Source of the DNA: Methylobacterium sp. Leaf117
GTDB taxonomy: Bacteria; Pseudomonadota; Alphaproteobacteria; Rhizobiales; Beijerinckiaceae
Length of the DNA stretch: 64,000 nt
Direction: 5' to 3'
NCBI RefSeq assembly: GCF_001422985.1
Contig: NZ_LMNL01000040.1
Span: forward strand, 71,380 to 135,379
Of the stretch, positions 8,163 through 16,115 are shown piece after piece. How positions within the stretch are numbered: the first letter of the stretch is position 1; every line of letters starts with the position of its first letter. The notes under the pieces were generated by a model. That model ran no database searches. It had not been told where the DNA came from and saw only the letters and a list, made by a program, of their open reading frames with translations. A program made the translations under genes and the position numbers.

Positions 8163-8906
8163 ATGTCGCTCCATTCGTTGCAGGTCCGCCCGACGACCTA
8201 TCTGAGCCTCACCGCCGTGCCGGCGCATCGAGGCGATGGGCTCGGCAAGGTCCGCCTCGTCAGCCTGTCCACGGACCTGCCACTGGCGGAACGCGACACG
8301 CTGGAGCCATTGAGCCGGCGCGTGTCACTCGACCAGAAGCAGACCCTTTACGTGCAGGACGAGCCTGCCGACTCAGTGTTCAACGTCATTTCCGGTGCGC
8401 TCAGGCTGTATCGCATCCTACCGGACGGACGCCGGCAGGTCACAGGCTTCGCTTTCCCGGGCGACTTCCTCGGGTTGTCGATGCTCGACCGCTACATGGT
8501 GTCGGCGGACGCGCTTGCGCCGGTAATCGCATGCAGGTTCGAGCGGCTGGCTTTTCGGAACCTGGTCTGCCGGCAGCCGGGCCTGATGATGCACCTGCAC
8601 GAGATCACCGGACAGGAACTGTCCCGGGCCAAGGACATGATGATGCTTCTTGGCCGGCGGACCGCAGAGGAGAAGATCGCGACCTTCCTGGTGGGGCTGC
8701 AGGCGCGCTACGCCCGAATCGGGCTGTCCTCGGTCACCCTCGAACTTCCAATGGGACGCCTCGACATCGCCGACCATCTCGGCCTGACTATCGAGACGGT
8801 GAGCCGAACCCTGTCGCGCCTGGACCGGGACGGCTGCATCCTTATCGTGCCAGGCGGCGTGCGCCTCATTGACCAGATACGCCTCGACCGGATGTCGGCC
8901 CACTGA
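8163..8906 (+). CDS. Crp/Fnr-family regulator, FixK-like
   Basis: A 247-residue regulator with an N-terminal cyclic-nucleotide-binding-type beta roll (about residues 35-150) and a C-terminal winged helix. The recognition helix contains E211-T-V-S214-R215, the E..SR pattern by which FNR and FixK read TTGAT half-sites. The N-terminal cysteine cluster of oxygen-sensing FNR is absent, so it resembles FixK proteins that are controlled from outside or by a single cysteine. Five TTNNNCTGGATCA sites in this window are obvious candidate targets. The gene follows the OsmC gene and overlaps the convergent hypothetical gene by 41 bases. Confidence 0.88.
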   Translation: MSLHSLQVRPTTYLSLTAVPAHRGDGLGKVRLVSLSTDLPLAERDTLEPLSRRVSLDQKQTLYVQDEPADSVFNVISGALRLYRILPDGRRQVTGFAFPGDFLGLSMLDRYMVSADALAPVIACRFERLAFRNLVCRQPGLMMHLHEITGQELSRAKDMMMLLGRRTAEEKIATFLVGLQARYARIGLSSVTLELPMGRLDIADHLGLTIETVSRTLSRLDRDGCILIVPGGVRLIDQIRLDRMSAH

Positions 8907-9135
8907 CGGTCCGGACCGCCGGGTATCGGTAGACTTCGCGGCCACGTTCCATGAGGGCGACCGCCGTGGGGATGGCACCCCCCGTCGCCAGGGCGATCGT
9001 CCTTGCTGCGTCGAACCAGGCCCGCGCCTCCTGCAGCGCCGGTCGCAGTTCAGAGGAGTCGAGGAAGTAGGCAGGCTCGCCGATGCGCCGCGTAGGGGCC
9101 TTGCCGCCGTACAGAAGCTCTGTCGAGAACGTCAT
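8866..9135 (-). CDS. small hypothetical protein
   Basis: An 89-residue protein of unrecognised family, with a central helical stretch (RPALQEARAWFDAARTIALA). GAGAGGAGCGCTTG precedes the ATG at 9135 and supports it. The 3' end overlaps the convergent FixK-like gene by 41 bases. It is 12 bases after the secreted small protein upstream and is probably in the same transcript. No signal peptide or cysteine pair is seen. Confidence 0.62.
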   Translation of the reverse strand: MTFSTELLYGGKAPTRRIGEPAYFLDSSELRPALQEARAWFDAARTIALATGGAIPTAVALMERGREVYRYPAVRTVSGPTSGRGVSGQ

Positions 9136-9147
9136 CAAGCGCTCCTC

Positions 9148-9402
9148 TCACAACGACGGGGGGCGGACCGGCGGGCGCTTCATGTCCTGCCAGCGTAACC
9201 GGTTACCGGACGATGCGCGCATTGGCATGCTGCCTGTCGCGGCGGGCTCCTGAGGCCTGATCTCGCTCGGCACGACGTCCCGGGAGCGCGGCATGTTCGG
9301 TCCGTGGGAACGGGCCTGGCGGCCGTCATTAGAAGCAGCCTGGGCAGTGGCCGCGGCCGCGAGCACTCCGAGCACCGCAAGCGTCATCATCAATCGAGCC
9401 AT
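9148..9402 (-). CDS. small secreted protein
   Basis: An 84-residue protein with a clear signal peptide (MTLAVLGVLAAAATAQA, cleavage after residue 22). The mature part is short, proline/arginine rich and probably disordered. It heads a two-gene unit with the hypothetical gene at 8866-9135 and is divergent from the usp gene at 9555. No family recognised. Confidence 0.65.
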   Translation of the reverse strand: MARLMMTLAVLGVLAAAATAQAASNDGRQARSHGPNMPRSRDVVPSEIRPQEPAATGSMPMRASSGNRLRWQDMKRPPVRPPSL

Positions 9403-9485
9403 GCGTACTTAGCCCTTCGCGGTGGACCCCGATACGTGTGGGGCAGGTTCGAACGGCATCATGCTCTCGGCCTTCGCGACCGGCT

Positions 9486-9499
9486 TTGCGCTGGATCAA
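9486..9499. promoter_or_regulatory. FNR/FixK-type box upstream of second usp
   Basis: TTGCGCTGGATCAA lies 55 bases before the ATG at 9555. The TTG left end, CTGG centre and ATCAA right half are shared with the sites at 5479 and 20432. Confidence 0.62.
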
Positions 9500-9554
9500 G
9501 GATTACCGCGGGGCCGGGACTAGGGTTCGTCCAACCGAAACGAGGGACGTATCC

Positions 9555-10406
9555 ATGCCGGCACTCAAGGACATCAAGAACGTGCTCGTGGGGCTGACCG
9601 AGGAGGGCCAGCAGGGCGAGACGAGCGATGCGATCGGCTACGGCCTGTCGCTATCGGTCACCGCTGGGGCGCACCTCACCGTCCAGGCGGCCTCGCGGCG
9701 GCTCGTCATGAACAGCGCCCTTGCAGGCAGTTTCGGACGAGCGCTCGTGACCGAGGAAAACGGGCGGACCGCCGGCCTCAGCCAGGCGGTGGCCGAAAAG
9801 GTTCGGGGCGACGCCGCCAGTGCCGGCGTCGGATGCACGGTGGAGAGCCCGCAACTGACGCATCCGGACATCCTTGCCACGTTCGCGGCCAAGGCCCGGC
9901 TGCACGACCTCATCATCCTGGATGCCGAGGAGCGCACCATCGACCTCGACCGCGAGCTGATCGAGGTGGCGCTGTTCGGAAGCGGTCGCCCCGTCATCGT
10001 CGTCCCTGCAGGCCACAACGCCTTCGCCGGCCGGCGCATCGTCATCGCCTGGGACGGGGGCACGCATGCGGCCCGGGCCGTGAACGACGCACTGCCGTTC
10101 CTGAGGGCAGCCGAGGCCGTCGAGATCATCTCGGTGGTCGGCGAGAAGGATCTGTCGAGCTCGGTCGCGGGGGCCGAGCTTGCTCCGCATCTGGCCCGCC
10201 ATGGCATCGCCGTGACGGTGGACGACCTGCCGCTGCGTCCGGACGGCGACATTGCCGAGACCTTGCGCGATGCGGCCAGTCGCTACCGCGCGGAAATGCT
10301 GGTCATGGGTGCTTACCGCCACGGCCCCATCCGGCAGTGGATCTTCGGCGGGCTTACCCAGTCGTTGATGACGGCGTGCCCGATCCCCCTCTTGCTCGCG
10401 CACTGA
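9555..10406 (+). CDS. universal stress protein, tandem UspA domains
   Basis: A 283-residue protein with two UspA domains, a paralogue of the product of 5562-6377. The second domain contains GAYRHGPIRQWIFGGLTQ in place of the strict ATP signature. The start at 9555 is chosen because an FNR-type box and promoter region sit just upstream, even though the frame is open from 9438. It is followed by a run of small genes (10462, 10884, 11194) in the same direction. Expected role: protection under oxygen or energy limitation. Confidence 0.9.
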   Translation: MPALKDIKNVLVGLTEEGQQGETSDAIGYGLSLSVTAGAHLTVQAASRRLVMNSALAGSFGRALVTEENGRTAGLSQAVAEKVRGDAASAGVGCTVESPQLTHPDILATFAAKARLHDLIILDAEERTIDLDRELIEVALFGSGRPVIVVPAGHNAFAGRRIVIAWDGGTHAARAVNDALPFLRAAEAVEIISVVGEKDLSSSVAGAELAPHLARHGIAVTVDDLPLRPDGDIAETLRDAASRYRAEMLVMGAYRHGPIRQWIFGGLTQSLMTACPIPLLLAH

Positions 10407-10461
10407 TTGCGGACGAACCCGGTCGACCAAAGGGTCGATCACCAGGACAGGAAAACCAATC

Positions 10462-10836
10462 ATGACCAAGCCCGATCACGAGCACAGCCATTCCATAGCA
10501 AGTCCGGAAGCCGATGCCGAAAGCCATCGCATCGGGGGATCGACCGAGAAGGTATTTTCGCAGGCCCAGGAAGCTGTCCGCGCCGTCGCCGACCAAGCCA
10601 CGCATTTGGCGCAGGACACCCTGGAACGCGGGCACGCGGCCATCCGGCAAGCGGACCAGACAATCCGGAGTGGGAATTCGGATGGAGATCGTCGACGCGG
10701 GACGTCAGCGTTGGCCACCGCTCTTGCCGTCGGTGCAATGGGCTATGCCATCGCCACCCTGATCCGAGGAGCCACGCGGAAGCGCGCTCCCGCTTCAAAG
10801 AACGCGTTGCAGGACAAGGTCCTGCCTGCGTCGTAG
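10462..10836 (+). CDS. small C-terminally anchored membrane protein
   Basis: A 124-residue protein with a hydrophilic helical N-terminal part (residues 25-75) and one transmembrane segment near residues 82-102 (ALATALAVGAMGYAIATLI), followed by a basic tail. This layout resembles ElaB/YqjD-type ribosome-associated inner-membrane proteins, but sequence identity with that family cannot be confirmed by eye. AGGACAGGAAAACCAATC precedes the ATG. It lies between usp and the DUF2934 gene. Confidence 0.7.
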   Translation: MTKPDHEHSHSIASPEADAESHRIGGSTEKVFSQAQEAVRAVADQATHLAQDTLERGHAAIRQADQTIRSGNSDGDRRRGTSALATALAVGAMGYAIATLIRGATRKRAPASKNALQDKVLPAS

Positions 10837-10883
10837 CCGCAGCGACGCATCCTCTTCGCCTTTGCACATCAAGGACACGATCC

Positions 10884-11087
10884 ATGCGACCCGAGACGAT
10901 GCCGACAGAAGCCGAGATCCGCGGCCGCGCCCTCGAACTCTGGGAGACTCGGGGTCGGCCGGAGGGCTACGAGGAAGAATTCTGGCTCCAGGCCGAACGG
11001 CAACTCCGCGGCGAGACGACTGGCCAGCCGGTCCTTCCGGACGGGGACTTCGTCACTAGCGGAACGGGGTCCGATTGCTGCCGCTGA
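10884..11087 (+). CDS. DUF2934 family protein
   Basis: A 67-residue protein with the DUF2934 signature: RALELWETRGRPEG followed by a FWLQAERQL stretch. Such proteins are short, cytoplasmic and of unknown function, common in rhizobia and methylobacteria. The ATG at 10884 has AAGGACACGATCC upstream and sits inside a longer open frame that is not coding. The C-terminus carries a CC pair. Confidence 0.8.
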   Translation: MRPETMPTEAEIRGRALELWETRGRPEGYEEEFWLQAERQLRGETTGQPVLPDGDFVTSGTGSDCCR

Positions 11088-11193
11088 TCCGCGGACGTGA
11101 CTGCAGTCATGAGCGCTTACGCGAGGACGTCCGCGGCGGCGTCAGCCGTGATATCCTGCGGTACTCCCCGATCTGCAGCTTTCTGAGCCGCTG

Positions 11194-11823
11194 ATGGGCG
11201 AGCACGTTTTGTCGGGCCGCGCGACCCCCATCATCGACCGTACCGAGGCGGACGAAGCCGGAAGGCCGCTCGTCGACGCCGCGGTCACCCAGCTCGCCCA
11301 CCAGTTGATGGAGGCGGGACTTGAGGGGCTTTCCGAACGCGAGCGGCGGGTGATCCTCCACATCGCCAAGCGGCGACACGTGTCCCAGGATGTGAACCGC
11401 GTCCTGGTGGAGCACCAAGCGTTCGGCGAGCGCCTCGCGGATCGCGTCGCCCAGTTGGGTGGCTCGTGGGGCTTCATCCTGGTCTTCACGGGAATGCTCG
11501 TCGCATGGGTCCTCGTGAACACCGTCGTCTTGGCGCGCTCCAGTGCTTTCGACCCCTACCCGTACATTTTCCTGAACCTCATCCTGTCGATGGTCGCCGC
11601 CCTGCAGGCGCCAGTGATCCTTATGTCTCAGAACCGCCAGGCGGCGCGGGATCGGACGGCGGCCGGCCTCGACTATGAGATCAACTTGAAGGCCGAGGTC
11701 GAGATCATGGCCCTGCACGACAAGCTCGACCACATCCGGATGGAGCGTCTCGAAGGCATGCTGGCCGCGCAGTCGACGCAGATCGAGGCCATCGCCAAGG
11801 CTGTCGGCATCGGCCCAGCATAG
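11194..11823 (+). CDS. DUF1003 membrane protein
   Basis: A 209-residue DUF1003 protein. Two transmembrane helices are visible (residues about 90-112 and 125-150), with the family's conserved patch around NLILSMVAALQAPVILMSQNRQ, then a basic and coiled cytoplasmic tail. The family's function is not established. The start could lie elsewhere since no strong ribosome binding site precedes 11194. Confidence 0.85.
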   Translation: MGEHVLSGRATPIIDRTEADEAGRPLVDAAVTQLAHQLMEAGLEGLSERERRVILHIAKRRHVSQDVNRVLVEHQAFGERLADRVAQLGGSWGFILVFTGMLVAWVLVNTVVLARSSAFDPYPYIFLNLILSMVAALQAPVILMSQNRQAARDRTAAGLDYEINLKAEVEIMALHDKLDHIRMERLEGMLAAQSTQIEAIAKAVGIGPA

Positions 11824-11856
11824 TCTTGACGGAGCAGTCTCGAACTTCCGCTGCGG

Positions 11857-12180
11857 TCAGCGCTCTAGGGACTTCAAGTAGGCCACCACGTCGGTGATCT
11901 GGTCGGGTTCGAGCTGGAACTCCGGCATGGTCGGATGCCCGGTGGTGATGCCTTCCGCCAAGGCCTCACCAAGGTTCTCGACCGGATAATTCATATGGAG
12001 GTCCCGAAATGCAGGCGCGATGGCCAGCGGGCTTGCCCCGATCCGTCCGACGGCGTGGCAAGTGGCGCAGTTCGCGCCAACGAAGATCTTGCCACGCTGG
12101 ATTTGTCCGTCCGTGGCAGCCTCGGCGGTCTGCAGGAGGCTTGTCTGGATAAGCAGCCAGAAGGCGAGACGCTTGGACAT
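11857..12180 (-). CDS. small periplasmic c-type cytochrome
   Basis: A 107-residue class I cytochrome c. A signal peptide covers residues 1-21, the haem motif is C38-A-T-C41-H42, and the TMPEF methionine near residue 84 is the likely axial ligand. It lies 100 bases downstream of the phosphoketolase gene on the same strand. Periplasmic electron transfer is expected; the partner is unknown. Confidence 0.87.
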   Translation of the reverse strand: MSKRLAFWLLIQTSLLQTAEAATDGQIQRGKIFVGANCATCHAVGRIGASPLAIAPAFRDLHMNYPVENLGEALAEGITTGHPTMPEFQLEPDQITDVVAYLKSLER

Positions 12181-12281
12181 AGGCCGGATCCGATCCAGGG
12201 GGTAAGCGGTGCCCGCGAAGGGCGAAGGGATGCGGCCGGCGGGGGCAACGGTTACCGAGCCAGCAAACGGGGCTGCGACGC

Positions 12282-14813
12282 TTAGAGCGTCTGGCCGTCA
12301 GGCCCGGTTTCGTCTTCCACGACGTCCCTCACCATTTGCAGGTCGAACCCAGCTTTGGCGGTCCGCGTACCACCAAGGGCGGACGCATCCGCCCAGGCCC
12401 AGTCACGGACATGTGGGAGGTCTTCCCCAGTGCGGCAGACGTGCTCGCGGTGGAAAGCAAGCAGGTCGCGTAGCTCCTCCTCAGCATGCTGCACGGCTGC
12501 CCCGAGCCCCGATGACCACCTCAGAGCCGCCAGCGCGAGATGGTAGCGGTCGAGGCCGTTCAGTACCGCCATGTCGAAGGGGGTGGTGGTTGTCCCCTCC
12601 TCGACGAAGCCGTGGACATGGATGTGGGTGTGGTTGGTGCGCTGGTAGGTCAGGCGATGGATCAGCCACGGATAGCCGTGGTAGGCGAACACCACCGGCC
12701 GGTCGCGCGTGAACAGGCTGTCGAAGGTGGCGTGGTCGAGCCCGTGCGGGTGCATGTCGGGCGAGGGCAGCGTCATCAGGTCGACGACGTTCACCACCCT
12801 GATCCGGATCTCCGGAATGCGGGTGCGGAGCCACTCGACGGCCGCCAGGGTCTCCATGGTCGGCACGTCCCCAGCGCAGGCCATGACCACGTCCGGCTCG
12901 GCTCCGCCGTCGTTCGAGGCCCATTCCCACACGCCGATGCCAGCCGAGCAGTGCCGCGCCGCCTCGTCGACGCCCAGCCACTGCAGGGCGGGCTGCTTGC
13001 CGGCGACGACGACGTTGATGCGGTCGTGTGTGCGCAGGCAATGGTCCATCACCCAGAGCAGGCAGTTCGCGTCCGGCGGTAGGTAAACCCGCGCCGTGTC
13101 GCCCTTCTTGTTGGCGACGAAGTCGATGAAGCCCGGGTCCTGGTGGCTGAACCCGTTCTGGTCCTGGCGCCAGACATGCGAGGTCAGCAAGATGTTGAGC
13201 GAGGGCACCGGCTTGCGCCACGCCAGCGCCCGGGAGGCCTTCAGCCACTTGGCGTGCTGGTTCACCATCGAATCGACGATGTGGATGAAGGCCTCGTAGC
13301 AGGCGAAGACGCCGTGCCGGCCGGTGAGAAGGTAGCCTTCGAGCCAGCCCTCGCAGAGGTGCTCCGACAGCACCTCCATCACCCGGCCCTGGCGCGCGAG
13401 GTGCTCGTCGGTGGGCAGGATGGCGTCGCGCCAGACCCGGTTGGTGACGTCGAACACGGCGTCGAGGCGATTGGACAGGGTCTCGTCCGGCCCCATCACC
13501 CGGAAGTTGCGGGCCTCCGTGTTGAGGGCGAGCACGTCGCGAAGGTAGCGGCCAAGGACGCGGGTGGCCTCGGCGACCGCCGTGCCGTGGGACGGCATCG
13601 CGACGGCGTAGGCGGCGAGGTCGGGCAGGCGCAGCGGCCTCGAATCGGGTCCGCCGTTGGCATGCGGGTTGGCGCTCAGCCGCCGGTCGCCGCGCGGGTG
13701 CAGCGCTGCCAGGGCCGGCGCGAGGCGGCCGGCATCATCGAAGAGCTCGTCGGGCCGGTAGGACCGCATCCAGGTCTCCAGGATCGCGAGGTGCTCCGGG
13801 TTTTCGCGGAGCGCCGCCACCGGGACCTGATGCGACCGCCAGGTCCCCTCCACCGGCTTGCCGTCGACGACCTTCGGGCCGGTCCAGCCTTTCGGGCTGC
13901 GCAGGACGATCATCGGCCAGCTCGGCCGGCCAACATCGCGGTTTGGTGCGAGTTCGCGGATCTCGGCGATCCGATCGAGGGCGTAGTCGAGCGCAGTTGC
14001 CATTGCCTGGTGCATCGGGCCAGGCTCGTCGCCCTCGACGAAGAGCGGCTCGTAGCCGTAGCCGACGAGGAGGCTGCGCAGTTCCGCCGCCGGCATCCGG
14101 GCGAGCAGGGTCGGGTTGGCGATCTTGTAGCCGTTGAGGTGGAGGATCGGCAGGACCGTGCCGTCGCCGACCGGGTCGAGGAACTTCGAGGCGTGCCATG
14201 AGGCTGCCAGCGGTCCGGTCTCGGCCTCGCCGTCGCCGATCACGCAGGCGACGATCAGACCTGGGTTGTCCAGCGCCGCCCCGAAGGCGTGGATTAGAGA
14301 GTAGCCGAGCTCGCCGCCCTCGTGGATCGAGCCGGGTAGTTCCGGCGAAGCATGGCTCGGGATGCCACCGGGGAACGAGAACTGCCGGAACAGGCGTCGC
14401 ATCCCGTCCGTGTCGGACCCGACATCCGGGTAGACCTCGCCGTAGGTTCCTTCAAGCCAGGCGTTGGCCACGAGCCCGGGTGCGCCGTGGCCCGGTCCCC
14501 AGACGGCCATCATGTCGAGGTCGCGCAGGACGATGGTCCGGTTAAGGTGCGCGTAGATGAAGTTGAGGCCGGGCGTCGTGCCCCAGTGGCCGAGCAGGCG
14601 CGGCTTCACCTGTCCGAGGGACAGGGGCTCACGCAGCAGCGGGTTGTCGAGCAGGTAGATCTGGCCGACCGAGAGGTAGTTCGCCGCCCGCCAGTAGGCG
14701 TCGATGGCGTCAAGGCCCGTCGGTCCCAGGGGCCCGGGCACGAAGTCGAGGGATACAGGTTCCCCTGCGAACTTCCGGACGACGGCAGGCTTCGGATCGC
14801 TCGCGACAGGCAT
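12282..14813 (-). CDS. xfp: xylulose-5-phosphate/fructose-6-phosphate phosphoketolase
   Basis: An 843-residue thiamine-diphosphate enzyme that splits xylulose 5-phosphate (or fructose 6-phosphate) with phosphate into acetyl phosphate plus glyceraldehyde 3-phosphate (or erythrose 4-phosphate). Visible motifs are GPGHGAPG, the cofactor-binding GDGEAETGPLAASWH, and the family-specific QDQNGFSHQDPGF and YLPPDANCLLW. The ATG at 14813 gives a normal family length; the frame runs on to 15176 but that part overlaps the ackA promoter and gene. It is divergent from acetate kinase across 132 bases holding one FNR-type box, so both are probably induced together. Confidence 0.95.
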   Translation of the reverse strand: MPVASDPKPAVVRKFAGEPVSLDFVPGPLGPTGLDAIDAYWRAANYLSVGQIYLLDNPLLREPLSLGQVKPRLLGHWGTTPGLNFIYAHLNRTIVLRDLDMMAVWGPGHGAPGLVANAWLEGTYGEVYPDVGSDTDGMRRLFRQFSFPGGIPSHASPELPGSIHEGGELGYSLIHAFGAALDNPGLIVACVIGDGEAETGPLAASWHASKFLDPVGDGTVLPILHLNGYKIANPTLLARMPAAELRSLLVGYGYEPLFVEGDEPGPMHQAMATALDYALDRIAEIRELAPNRDVGRPSWPMIVLRSPKGWTGPKVVDGKPVEGTWRSHQVPVAALRENPEHLAILETWMRSYRPDELFDDAGRLAPALAALHPRGDRRLSANPHANGGPDSRPLRLPDLAAYAVAMPSHGTAVAEATRVLGRYLRDVLALNTEARNFRVMGPDETLSNRLDAVFDVTNRVWRDAILPTDEHLARQGRVMEVLSEHLCEGWLEGYLLTGRHGVFACYEAFIHIVDSMVNQHAKWLKASRALAWRKPVPSLNILLTSHVWRQDQNGFSHQDPGFIDFVANKKGDTARVYLPPDANCLLWVMDHCLRTHDRINVVVAGKQPALQWLGVDEAARHCSAGIGVWEWASNDGGAEPDVVMACAGDVPTMETLAAVEWLRTRIPEIRIRVVNVVDLMTLPSPDMHPHGLDHATFDSLFTRDRPVVFAYHGYPWLIHRLTYQRTNHTHIHVHGFVEEGTTTTPFDMAVLNGLDRYHLALAALRWSSGLGAAVQHAEEELRDLLAFHREHVCRTGEDLPHVRDWAWADASALGGTRTAKAGFDLQMVRDVVEDETGPDGQTL

Positions 14814-14888
14814 TCGGGATTCCCGGGCATTGCGGGACGACCCAGCGCCCCATGAAGCCCGTCGTGGCATTCCCCGGTTGGCGGTTCT

Positions 14889-14902
14889 TTGATCTGGATC
14901 AC
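14889..14902. promoter_or_regulatory. FNR/FixK-type box between xfp and ackA
   Basis: TTGATCTGGATCAC, identical to the site at 2663. It is 43 bases before the ackA ATG and 75 bases before the xfp ATG, well placed to control both divergent genes. Confidence 0.7.
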
Positions 14903-14945
14903 GTCGCGCCCGGCCGGGCCGTGCCACTCGGGGGCCTGCCCGGAG

Positions 14946-16115
14946 ATGCGTGTGATCCTCGTCCTCAATGCCGGTTCGTCCAGCCTGCGCTGCGCCCTGT
15001 TCGAGGGTGGCGAGGACTCCGCCATCTGGCGCGTTCACGTCGCCGGGATCGGCGGGTCCCCGCACCTGATGGTCACGGGCGACCTCGACCTCAAAGAGGA
15101 TGTGCCGCCGGCGGGCGATCTCGCCCTCTTGGTGAAGTGGCTCCTCACTTGCCTTCGTCGACTGCCGGATCTGCACCTACGGGCGGTCGGGCACCGCATC
15201 GTCCATGGAGGTGCCCGCCATGCCGGCCCGGCCCGCATCGACGGACCCCTGATCGCCGAGTTGAAGACCCTGGTGCCACTCGCCCCCGGTCACCAACTGC
15301 AGGGGCTCGCCTGCATCGCGGCCGTCGAGGAGGCGTGGCCCGGCCTGCCGCAGATCGCCTGCTTCGACACCGCCTTCCATCGGACCCAGGACCGGTTGGC
15401 CCAGATCGAGGCGATCCCGCGCGTGCTGACCGGGGACGGCCTTCTGCGCTTCGGCTTCCATGGCCTGTCCTACGCCCACATCGCAGGAGTGCTGCCCAAA
15501 CTCATCGGCGAGAGGGCAAAGGGCCGTATCGTCGTCGCTCATCTTGGCCACGGCGCGAGCCTATGTGCCTTGGCGGGGGGACGCAGCGCGGCGACCACGA
15601 TGGGGCTCACGACACTCGGGGGCCTGATGATGGGCACCCGTTCCGGCACCGTCGATCCCGGGCTCGTCCTACACCTGATCCAAGCGCGGGGCATGGCACC
15701 GTCCGAGGTAGCCGACCTGCTCAGCCTGCGCTCCGGCCTGCTCGGGGTGTCCGGCGTCAGCGACGACGTACGGGTCCTTGAGGCGAGCGCGGCGCCCGAG
15801 GCCCACGAGGCGCTCGACCTCTTCGCCTACCGCGTCGCTCGCGAGACAGGCTCCCTCGTCGCCGCCCTCGGAGGCCTCGATGCCTTCGTCTTCACCGGTG
15901 GCATCGGCGAGAACGCGGCAGCCATCCGGGCATCCGTCTGCGCAAGGCTCTCCTTCCTCGGCCTGCACCTCGATCCGCGACTCAACGCTGAAGGCGGCCC
16001 GCGCATCGACAGCGAGGGTTCGCCAATCCCGCTTCTGGTCATTCCGGCCGGCGAGGAACGGGAGATCGCGGAGGAGGTATCGCACTTGATCGATGAGGGA
16101 CCTCGACCTCGATAG
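14946..16115 (+). CDS. ackA: acetate kinase
   Basis: A 389-residue acetate kinase that turns acetyl phosphate plus ADP into acetate plus ATP. Motifs seen: NAGSSSLRCALF near the N-terminus, HRIVHGG, FGFHGLSYAH, LGHGASLCAL, TLGGLMMGTRSGTVDPG and FTGGIGENAA. Together with phosphoketolase it allows substrate-level ATP formation from sugar phosphates, useful when respiration is limited. The ATG at 14946 fits the family N-terminus; the open frame from 14889 includes the FNR box and is not coding. The last 77 bases overlap the remnant of the convergent kinase pseudogene. Confidence 0.95.
   Translation: MRVILVLNAGSSSLRCALFEGGEDSAIWRVHVAGIGGSPHLMVTGDLDLKEDVPPAGDLALLVKWLLTCLRRLPDLHLRAVGHRIVHGGARHAGPARIDGPLIAELKTLVPLAPGHQLQGLACIAAVEEAWPGLPQIACFDTAFHRTQDRLAQIEAIPRVLTGDGLLRFGFHGLSYAHIAGVLPKLIGERAKGRIVVAHLGHGASLCALAGGRSAATTMGLTTLGGLMMGTRSGTVDPGLVLHLIQARGMAPSEVADLLSLRSGLLGVSGVSDDVRVLEASAAPEAHEALDLFAYRVARETGSLVAALGGLDAFVFTGGIGENAAAIRASVCARLSFLGLHLDPRLNAEGGPRIDSEGSPIPLLVIPAGEEREIAEEVSHLIDEGPRPR

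Noticed and set aside
12181..12215. FNR-type box upstream of the cytochrome gene at 11857-12180
   Set aside because: Only CTGGATC is present; the left half-site is not at the right spacing and the right half lacks the terminal CA.
14814..15176. 121-codon N-terminal extension of phosphoketolase
   Set aside because: It would overlap the divergent promoter and the ackA coding region, and phosphoketolases start near the 14813 ATG.
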